Origin: Pseudomonas gingeri
GTDB taxonomy: Bacteria > Pseudomonadota > Gammaproteobacteria > Pseudomonadales > Pseudomonadaceae
Reading direction: 5' to 3'
DNA length: 64,000 nucleotides
Assembly: GCF_013385425.1 (NCBI RefSeq)
Contig: NZ_JACAQA010000018.1
Coordinates: 248,001-312,000 of the forward strand
In this document: positions 1 through 5,681 of the stretch, piece after piece
How positions within the stretch are numbered: the stretch's first letter is position 1
How the letters are laid out: the number at the start of each line of letters is the position of its first letter
The notes under the pieces: model-generated
Databases searched by the model: none
The model's input: only the letters and a program-made list of their open reading frames with translations
What the model was told of the DNA's origin: nothing
Translations under genes and position numbers: made by a program

Positions 1-1
1 A

Positions 2-190
2 ACCGCTCACCCTGTGCAGACAGTCCGCTGCTTTCGCTGGGTGTCAGTATCCCGTATTGATGAAGATCCTTTCGTCCAAGATCAGCTATCAAAGAACTCT
101 ACGCCACTAGAGCACCAATCGTCGCAAGCCTATATTCAATTGGGTACACCCCTGAGACTACAGACCAGTGAATACAGAATCCCCCATTAA
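2..190 (+). CDS. Possible 3' end of a gene entering from the left (partial)
   Basis: An open frame of 62 codons runs from the window edge to a TAA at 188-190. Its translation has a normal residue mix and no low-complexity bias, ending in ...EYRIPH. I do not recognise the protein. An open run of this length could arise by chance, so this is only a candidate C-terminus of an island gene whose body lies outside the window. If real, it would be the nearest neighbour upstream of the recombinase. Confidence 0.35.
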   Translation, partial: TAHPVQTVRCFRWVSVSRIDEDPFVQDQLSKNSTPLEHQSSQAYIQLGTPLRLQTSEYRIPH

Positions 191-229
191 ATCGTGTTCA
201 ATAGGATTGATTTTGTTAATGAACACGAT
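191..229. repeat. Perfect inverted repeat upstream of the recombinase (possible res site or operator)
   Basis: ATCGTGTTCA at 191-200 and TGAACACGAT at 220-229 are perfect reverse complements separated by 19 bases. The repeat ends 46 bases before the recombinase start, in an AT-rich gap. Small serine recombinases of the Tn3 resolvase type bind inverted sites just upstream of their own gene for both recombination and autoregulation. That makes this a candidate subsite, but no recombination evidence is visible. Confidence 0.5.
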
Positions 230-275
230 CACACTCATAACATCTAGAAGCTAATGAATACAAAAGGTACAGAAA

Positions 276-818
276 ATGGCAAATGTAGGTTACGTCAGGG
301 TTTCATCGGTTGATCAAAACACCGCTCGCCAGTTGGACGGCGTGACTCTGGACCGGGTGTTTGAAGATAGGGTGTCGGGTGCGACGACAGATCGCCCTCA
401 CCTACAAGAGATGCTGAAATTCATCCGTGAGGGCGACACCGTCCACATCCACTCTATCGACAGGCTGGCCCGGTCACTGGAAGACTTGCTGAAGCTGGTG
501 AAGGATTTGAATACCAGGAAGATCAGCGTCCACTTTCACAAGGAGCAATTGCTGTTCACAGGTGAAGCCAACCCCATGCAGGAGTTGATGCTATCGCTGT
601 TGGGTAGCGTTGCCCAGTTTGAACGAGCAATGATCAAGGAACGTCAGCGGGAGGGCATCGCCAAGGCGAAGGAAGCGGGCGTGTACAAAGGTCGTGCAAA
701 GTCAGTTGATGACGCTGCGATCAGGGTTGCAATGCAAGCTGAGGGTGCATCGTTCCGCAAGGTGGCAAAGGCTTTGGATGTAAGTTTGAGCAGCGTGCAA
801 AGGGCAATGAAAGCCTGA
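276..818 (+). CDS. Small serine recombinase (Tn3 resolvase / invertase family)
   Basis: This 180-residue protein has the standard length and layout of a small serine recombinase. The N-terminal catalytic domain opens with YVRVSS, where Ser10 is the expected nucleophile. It continues with the DRLARS motif near residue 70 and the long E helix around residues 100-130 (GSVAQFERAMIKERQREGI). The C-terminal 40 residues form a helix-turn-helix (FRKVAKALDVSLSSVQRAM). Such enzymes resolve cointegrates or invert or excise DNA as tetramers at paired sites. The gene sits alone, preceded by an inverted repeat at 191-229 and followed by a short hairpin. Codon use is less GC-rich than the core genes to the right, consistent with an acquired island. 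Whether it acts as resolvase, invertase or integrase cannot be told from sequence. Confidence 0.93.
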   Translation: MANVGYVRVSSVDQNTARQLDGVTLDRVFEDRVSGATTDRPHLQEMLKFIREGDTVHIHSIDRLARSLEDLLKLVKDLNTRKISVHFHKEQLLFTGEANPMQELMLSLLGSVAQFERAMIKERQREGIAKAKEAGVYKGRAKSVDDAAIRVAMQAEGASFRKVAKALDVSLSSVQRAMKA

Positions 819-836
819 TTGTACTGTGTCTCAATG

Positions 837-855
837 GCCCGCTACGGCGGGCTTT
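837..855 (+). terminator. Hairpin after the recombinase, possible intrinsic terminator
   Basis: GCCCGC, loop TACG, GCGGGC, then TTTG. It lies 19 bases past the recombinase stop. The stem is short but GC-rich; the T tract is weak. Confidence 0.5.
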
Positions 856-1030
856 GTGCTGTCTGGCGTCAAGGTATTGCCCTGCGTCTGTAGAGTTTCA
901 GAAGCAAGATCAGCGGCACCCCATGCTATGAGGTCATTTTGAATTCAAGACCAAATAGTCCAGATGCCATCTGGCCGCGCTCAACACCACCTTAAAATTG
1001 AGCGTTAATGCACAGATGCTTTTTCCGTAC

Positions 1031-1594
1031 TCAGAAAGGAAGCACGGACTTCGATGAGCATTTGCAGTCCTGCTCGTAGCCTGGCCAGGTGTTCTTTCCG
1101 TTCAGGGTGAGCCCATCAGCAACATTAAACTTCTGCCCGTTAGCAAGGCGATGGGCTTCATCTCGGCTTTTGGACGTTTCGTCACTCGGGTTAGACATGC
1201 ACGGCGCCCCAGAATAGACCCAGATGGCTTCCGTAAGCCCAAGCTTGATTCGCTGGTCGCGAGTTATCAGTGACTTGGCTCTGCTCGGCAACCACCTACA
1301 AAGGTCTGTCGCCCGCTGCGTCTGTATCCCCAAACTCTTCAGCGCCTCAGCCATTTCATAAAGGTTGCCACTCACTGCGGTGCGCAGGGCAACTTCATAG
1401 ACGAATTCTGCCGATACGGCTGGAATGTCCTCGGTCTGGACGATGGCTTGCCATAAGTCAGCCTTGACTGCCTCTGTAACCCGAGAGAAATCCCCATTCA
1501 CCACCGGGATGCCGGACTTAGGCGCTTGCGGTGGCTGCTCTGACGTAGCTCCCGACTCCGACTTGCCCTTTAAAAAGCGTCTAAACAATGACAT
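1031..1594 (-). CDS. Uncharacterised protein with a Mu gpF-like C-terminal signature
   Basis: This 187-residue protein has a good ribosome site (AAGGA, 8 bases before ATG). Residues 1-40 are polar and proline-rich (linker-like). Residues 41-115 look mainly helical. Residues 122-180 show a pattern seen in phage Mu gpF / SPP1 gp7 head-morphogenesis domains: W125 followed by SG, then DEAHRLANGQKF, then WPGYEQDCKC with Cys177 and Cys179. Here the domain stands alone, with no portal or capsid genes nearby, so a structural phage role is unlikely in this context. Standalone gpF-like domains also occur in bacterial effector-like proteins, but no toxin or immunity partner can be identified. The family call rests on pattern similarity only. 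It lies in the island, convergent with the recombinase. Confidence 0.75.
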   Translation of the reverse strand: MSLFRRFLKGKSESGATSEQPPQAPKSGIPVVNGDFSRVTEAVKADLWQAIVQTEDIPAVSAEFVYEVALRTAVSGNLYEMAEALKSLGIQTQRATDLCRWLPSRAKSLITRDQRIKLGLTEAIWVYSGAPCMSNPSDETSKSRDEAHRLANGQKFNVADGLTLNGKNTWPGYEQDCKCSSKSVLPF

Positions 1595-1762
1595 AGCCTA
1601 ATCCTTTTTTCCGTTGTTCGTGGATCTGGTGATGAATAGGGTGACTTGTCGCGCTGAGAGATACCAATCCGGTGCGCGTGGTCGACGTCTAGGGAGGCGC
1701 TCGCTCAAGCCCCTAAGATAGACTAGCATCGGGCTAGGAACACAGCACATTGGGGGATCGAG

Positions 1763-2686
1763 ATGAGTGTTGAAGGAGTACGGCTCGAAGAGTTTCAGCT
1801 AATCGAGGCGGGGATAGCTGGCGCAGGACATAAGCGCTACATCGGAGAACGATTCACCTGCCGCTTCTGCGGCCGTGGCCGTGAATCTGTGACTTTCAAG
1901 AAGAAGGCTCATGCCATTCCTGAATTTCTCGGCAATCACCAACTTATACTCAATTCGGAATGTGACAGTTGTAACGAGCACTTCGGTAATACGATCGAAC
2001 CGCACTTGGAAAAGTACACGCATCCCTTCAGGGCCCTGAATGGAATCACGAACAAGACTAGGAAAACCCCAAAGCACAGTGACGAAAAAATTGGGGCGTT
2101 TCAGATGAACCGCCACACCAATCATATTGCTATCACTCTGAATGAAGACGACGCGCTCGGGCATCACGAAGATCGTAATCACGTTTCTTGGGTGATGCAG
2201 AGGAAACCGTTCGTACCCTACATGGCTTACAAGGCGCTCTGCAAAATAGCCGCCTCAGTCGCCAATGAAAGGTGCCTCCCCCTCTTTGAGCCCACTCTCG
2301 AATGGCTAAATCCGCTCACTATTCGTGAAATGAGTATCAACCCGGCCATCGTAATCGAAACACTGACACCGGGGACAAGATACACCTCGTGCGTCTACAG
2401 GCTTTATCTTCGGAACACCAATACGATCCCGCACTGCCTATTCTGGATTGCCTTCGGTAGCTTTGCGTTAATGACGTTCGTTCCGACTAGGCTGGATCTC
2501 AAAGCTGGCGTAGTCCTTCAATCCGAATTGCCTTACATCCCCGATACCCGACCGGAAGAAGAAATTGCTCTGTTCGGACAGCAACTGCACATTGAACGTG
2601 ATTTCTCATCTAGAGAGCTCACCAGCTTCCCGCACGAAGTTCACATGCAATTCGAGTCAGTTGAAGAAACCAAGGTTGACGGATGA
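1763..2686 (+). CDS. HNH-type endonuclease-like protein (HNH_5-like zinc motif)
   Basis: This is a 307-residue protein with a strong ribosome site (GGGGGA before ATG). The N-terminal third carries a CxxC pair at Cys33/Cys36, then HAIPEFLG with His50, then CDSCN with Cys67, Cys70 and Asn71 followed by His73. This arrangement matches the zinc-knuckle HNH pattern of the HNH_5-type families, where the H and N residues form the metal-dependent nuclease site. Residues 100-307 form a larger domain that I do not recognise, without membrane segments. Such proteins are common cargo of defence or mobile islands, but no modification or restriction partner is next to it. The role is inferred; the nuclease motif is visible. 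Confidence 0.75.
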   Translation: MSVEGVRLEEFQLIEAGIAGAGHKRYIGERFTCRFCGRGRESVTFKKKAHAIPEFLGNHQLILNSECDSCNEHFGNTIEPHLEKYTHPFRALNGITNKTRKTPKHSDEKIGAFQMNRHTNHIAITLNEDDALGHHEDRNHVSWVMQRKPFVPYMAYKALCKIAASVANERCLPLFEPTLEWLNPLTIREMSINPAIVIETLTPGTRYTSCVYRLYLRNTNTIPHCLFWIAFGSFALMTFVPTRLDLKAGVVLQSELPYIPDTRPEEEIALFGQQLHIERDFSSRELTSFPHEVHMQFESVEETKVDG

Positions 2687-2887
2687 TAGCTGCTAGATGG
2701 TTTTATCGGCCTGTGCTCCATGGTGAGGTTCTTACGGAGAAAGCAGGGACTAGACGGGGGGGATCCACTACATGCTGCCACAGCAGGCCTAAAGGGGCGA
2801 TGGGTCCCTTTTTATGGGCATAGTCTGATTTGAAAAATAGGCCGACAAAAATTTCTCTTCTCCAAATTTTTTGGTACGTTTTTCGAC
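2687..2887. other. Island intergenic stretch, no gene supported
   Basis: The gap between the HNH gene and miaE is AT-rich. A 73-codon open frame at 2703-2924 (minus) is rich in Phe, Trp and Arg, overlaps the miaE terminator and is not credible. ATTTTTTGGT at 2866-2875 pairs with ACCAAAAAA at 2886-2894, next to the terminator hairpin. Confidence 0.6.
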
Positions 2888-2924
2888 CAAAAAAAATGCC
2901 CAGTAGGAGAAATCTACAGGGCAT
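2888..2924 (-). terminator. Intrinsic terminator of miaE
   Basis: Read on the minus strand: ATGCCC-T-GTAG, loop, CTAC-T-GGGCAT, then a run of eight T. It is an 11-position stem with one mismatch, 38 bases past the miaE stop. Confidence 0.8.
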
Positions 2925-2962
2925 CTATCGCTGTGACTGGGGGATAACCGTAGGAACACACG

Positions 2963-3568
2963 TTATGCCCGTGTCGGAACACCACTATGAAATCTGAATT
3001 CACTGTCCAGGCTGTCAATCAAGCCAGCCTCAACCACCCTCACCTTCTCGATCACTCGATCCACATCCGCCGCATCTCCATATTGGTAGGCCAGCTTCAG
3101 ATACCCCTGAAAGTGCCGTGCTTCGCTTTTCAGTAACCCGTGATAGAACCGCCCCAGTTCCTCGTCCAAATGCGGCACAAGGGCTTCGAAGCGTTCACAG
3201 CTACGAGCCTCGATAATGGCCCCCACCACCAACGTATCAACGAGCTTCACTGGCTCGTGACTGCGTACAACCGATCGTAGCCCAGACGCATACCGGCTAG
3301 CTGACAAAGGCCGCCATTCGATTTTGCGCTTCTTCATCAACCGCAAAACCTGCTCATGATGCACAAGCTCTTCACGGGCCAGCCGGGACATCATGATCAC
3401 CAGATCAGAATACGCACCGTACTTGGCAATCATGCTCAGAGCAGTGCTAGCGGCCTTGAATTCACAATTCTTGTGGTCAATCAGCATCACGTTTTGCTGG
3501 TTCAGAGCCGCTTCAACCCAAGCATCGGGGGTACGGCACCCTAGAAAATCATGGACTTCAGGCAGCAT
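2963..3568 (-). CDS. miaE: tRNA-(ms2io6A37) hydroxylase MiaE (island-borne replacement copy)
   Basis: MiaE is a non-haem di-iron monooxygenase that hydroxylates the isopentenyl group of ms2i6A37 in tRNAs reading U-starting codons. The 201 residues are full length for the family and keep the ferritin-like iron ligands: EELVHHEQ near residue 68, IEARSCERF near 121 and SEARHFQGY near 150. Directly upstream lies the 5' stub of a second, more typical Pseudomonas miaE (3558-3719). The two aligned 5' regions are clearly diverged at DNA level, so this is not a recent tandem duplication but a foreign copy brought by the island. Its ribosome site is weak (GAGAA), and its start lies inside the stub frame, which ends 11 bases later. 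Translation may therefore be coupled to the stub and driven by the original miaE promoter. Confidence 0.93.
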   Translation of the reverse strand: MLPEVHDFLGCRTPDAWVEAALNQQNVMLIDHKNCEFKAASTALSMIAKYGAYSDLVIMMSRLAREELVHHEQVLRLMKKRKIEWRPLSASRYASGLRSVVRSHEPVKLVDTLVVGAIIEARSCERFEALVPHLDEELGRFYHGLLKSEARHFQGYLKLAYQYGDAADVDRVIEKVRVVEAGLIDSLDSEFRFHSGVPTRA

Positions 3569-3719
3569 GGGTTTTTCTCACAATTCGTAGTTGCATTGCC
3601 GACTTCTTCTCGCAGTTCTTGTGATCGATCAGCAGCGTTTCCTGATCCGCCAGCGCCGCCTGCACCCAGCCTTGCGGGGTCGGGCAACCGAGGAATTCAT
3701 GGATTTCCGGCAGATTCAC
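3558..3719 (-). pseudogene. miaE: 5' stub of the resident miaE, cut by the island
   Basis: From a GTG at 3719 (ribosome site GGGAG, 7 bases away) the frame reads NLPEIHEFLGCPTP...LIDHKNCE. This matches the start of MiaE and parallels the intact copy (LPEVHDFLGCRTP...LIDHKNCE). After the Glu codon, at about 3615, homology stops: the stub continues KKSAMQLRIVRKTHAA to a TGA at 3558, while normal MiaE continues FKAASTAL. The switch point marks the island junction. Only about 38 of 200 codons remain, with none of the iron ligands, so the stub cannot be an active enzyme. It may still be translated and deliver ribosomes to the intact miaE start at 3568. Confidence 0.88.
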
Positions 3720-3860
3720 AGGAAAACTCCCGTCACAGGAGAGGCTTGGCAAGGGCGCAACGCGGGAATAGTCGACATGGGGCTCACAAAAACCGGGGGG
3801 ATCAGGCAGAACAAGGTCGCTGATTATACGGCGGCCGGAGCAGATCGCCAGTCGCCCTGC

Positions 3861-3903
3861 TTGATATGCATCAAGGTCGCAGTCGGCAGACTGCAACTAT
3901 AGT
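3861..3903 (+). promoter_or_regulatory. Anr (FNR-type) box and promoter of the stress gene
   Basis: A perfect Anr/FNR dyad TTGAT-ATGC-ATCAA occupies 3861-3874. A -10-like TATAGT follows at 3898-3903, which puts the dyad centre about 42 bases before the predicted start, the classical position for class II activation. The downstream gene encodes a universal stress protein; members of that family in Pseudomonas are known to be Anr-induced under low oxygen. Confidence 0.8.
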
Positions 3904-3944
3904 TGTACCAAGTCGCCTTCAGACTTTCTCGGAGCACCCCGACC

Positions 3945-4808
3945 ATGCAAGCCATCCGCAGCATTCTGGTGATACTCGACCCCGACCACGCCCACAGCCT
4001 GGCCCTCAACCGCGCCAAGCTGATCGCTGGCGTCACGGATGCGCACCTGCACCTGCTGATGTGTGATCCCAAGCACGACCACAGCGCCCTGCTCAGCCTG
4101 CTCAAGAGCCAGTTGCATGACGACGGCTACAGCGCCACGGCCGAACAAGCCTGGGACAAGACCATGCACGAGACCATCATCGGCGTGCAACAGGCGGAAG
4201 GCTGTGGCCTGGTGATCAAGCAGCACCGCCCCGACAGCCCGCTGAAGAAGGCCCTGCTGACCCCTTCCGACTGGAAGCTGCTGCGCTACTGCCCCTGCGC
4301 CGTATTGATGGTCAAGACCGAGACGCCCTGGTCAGGAGGCGTCGTTCTGGCGGCCGTGGACGTGGGCAATGCCGATGATGAACACCGGCACCTGCACGCC
4401 AGCATCATTGATCACGGCTATGACATCGCCAGCCTGGCCAAGGGCAGCTTGCACGTGATCAGCGCCCACCCCTCGCCCATGCTGTCGGCCGCCGACCCGG
4501 TAAACCAGCTCAGGGAAACCATCGAAGGCCGTTATCGCGACCAATGCCGGGATTTCCAGGGCCAATTCGATGTGGATGACGAACACCTGCATATCAAGGA
4601 AGGCCCCGCCGATGTGCTGATTCCCCATATGGCCCGCACGCTCGGGGCCGCGGTGACGGTGATCGGCACGGTGGCGCGCACCGGGATTTCCGGGGCACTG
4701 ATCGGCAATACCGCGGAAGTGGTGCTCGATGCCCTGGAAAGCGATGTGCTGGTGCTCAAGCCCCAGGAAATCATCGATCACCTGGTGGAGACGGCGCCAC
4801 GCCCCTGA
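3945..4808 (+). CDS. Tandem-domain universal stress protein (UspE-like)
   Basis: The protein is 287 residues with two Usp domains in tandem. The first (about residues 4-135) starts AIRSILVILDPDH. The second (about 140-285) contains the nucleotide-loop pattern GTVARTGISGALIGNTAE near its end. Usp proteins are cytoplasmic and support survival under stress such as oxygen limitation. ATG at 3945 is chosen because GGAG lies 10 bases upstream and the Usp fold begins at once; an upstream TTG at 3903 would add 14 non-homologous residues and overlaps the -10 box. The Anr box ties it to anaerobic energy stress. It converges tail to tail with the DUF1289 gene, whose stop codon is adjacent. Confidence 0.9.
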   Translation: MQAIRSILVILDPDHAHSLALNRAKLIAGVTDAHLHLLMCDPKHDHSALLSLLKSQLHDDGYSATAEQAWDKTMHETIIGVQQAEGCGLVIKQHRPDSPLKKALLTPSDWKLLRYCPCAVLMVKTETPWSGGVVLAAVDVGNADDEHRHLHASIIDHGYDIASLAKGSLHVISAHPSPMLSAADPVNQLRETIEGRYRDQCRDFQGQFDVDDEHLHIKEGPADVLIPHMARTLGAAVTVIGTVARTGISGALIGNTAEVVLDALESDVLVLKPQEIIDHLVETAPRP

Positions 4809-5279
4809 TCAGCCGCCCATGGCCTCCTTGAGGAAACCCGGGGCGATATAGCGCTGGTAATGCGCCTCGGACAGCAGGAAAAATTCCCGATCGATGGCGT
4901 CGCGCAGCGACGGCAGGTCCCAGTCGCGAAACTCCGGCAGCAACACCATGCCATAGGCCTCCAACTGGCTGATCACCCGGGCGCCACGGGCAATCAACTG
5001 GTACGCCCAGCAATATTCCGACTGATGGGGCACGAAGCGGATCTTGCGGGCCTCCAGTTGCTGGCGCAGCCTGGACGGATCGAATACCTCGATCTTGGCC
5101 ACCATGACCTGGACCAGCAATTGTTCCAGGCGCAACCAGACCGCACGCTTTTCTTCCTCGTTGTAGCCGTTCCAATGGATGACTTCATGGTGGAAGCGCT
5201 TGCAGCCGCGGCACACCAGATCACCGTAAACAGTGGAGCAGAGGCCGACGCAGGGGGTCTTGATGGTCTGATTGGACAT
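4809..5279 (-). CDS. DUF1289-domain protein of unknown function
   Basis: This is a 156-residue cytoplasmic protein. The first 50 residues form the DUF1289 motif: TPCVGLCS followed by LVCRGCKRF and the W...EE region, with four cysteines arranged as in a small metal-binding knuckle. The remaining 100 residues are a helical region with many aromatic and Arg residues, and I see no catalytic signature. The gene is divergent from acnB, with about 400 bases between the two starts. Its own stop abuts the universal stress gene stop. The function of the family is not established. Confidence 0.85.
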   Translation of the reverse strand: MSNQTIKTPCVGLCSTVYGDLVCRGCKRFHHEVIHWNGYNEEEKRAVWLRLEQLLVQVMVAKIEVFDPSRLRQQLEARKIRFVPHQSEYCWAYQLIARGARVISQLEAYGMVLLPEFRDWDLPSLRDAIDREFFLLSEAHYQRYIAPGFLKEAMGG

Positions 5280-5366
5280 GGGCAGGGGTCACGCGGAAAA
5301 GCAGAACAGGTCCGCATGTTAGCCCTTTGTCTAACAAGGGTCACCCCCGAACCTGTAGGGCCTAAC

Positions 5367-5395
5367 TTACCTTTCTTTGGAATATGCCGTAGAAT
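5367..5395 (+). promoter_or_regulatory. Candidate sigma70 promoter for acnB
   Basis: TTACCT at 5367-5372 and TAGAAT at 5390-5395 are separated by 17 bases. A start near 5402 would give acnB an untranslated leader of about 280 bases containing the structure at 5428-5560. The -35 match is modest. Confidence 0.35.
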
Positions 5396-5427
5396 CGGCC
5401 TGCCTTTTTAGGCGCCAATGTCCGTTG

Positions 5428-5560
5428 GAAGCTGTTTTCAAAGCGTCACGAGCACAGTTCACCCTAGAGAACGGCGTTGGCGCAGGAATTCCCCCCGGAA
5501 GCCCCTGCGCCGACCCTCATCAGCCCCGTTCCGCAGGCGTAAAACTTTGAAAACAGCTTC
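5428..5560 (+). other. Foldable acnB leader element with three nested stems
   Basis: A perfect 16-base inverted repeat (GAAGCTGTTTTCAAAG at 5428-5443, reverse complement at 5545-5560) encloses GAACGG/CCGTTC (5469-5474 with 5526-5531) and GGCGCAGG/CCTGCGCC (5479-5486 with 5504-5511). All three pairs are correctly nested, so an RNA crossing this stretch could fold into one long interrupted hairpin. It ends 121 bases before the acnB start. It could be a cis-regulatory leader, a small RNA or a short miniature inverted-repeat element. I do not recognise it as a known family. Confidence 0.5.
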
Positions 5561-5681
5561 TGTTGGAAATCGTGGAAACTCTGGCTAAGCGGCTCAAAAA
5601 GCCCCGCAGCGCATGAGTGCCGTGCATTTCTGGATGAGCGTCCCGGACACCCATTTGGGACCACTGATGAGGGTAATAACT

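Noticed and set aside
2703..2924. 73-codon minus-strand frame after the HNH gene
   Set aside because: Overlaps the miaE terminator and has an Arg/Phe/Trp-rich, non-protein-like translation.
3558..3896. Treating the whole 112-codon minus-strand frame as a separate gene
   Set aside because: Only codons from the GTG at 3719 match MiaE; the upstream part has no family match and overlaps the promoter of the stress gene.
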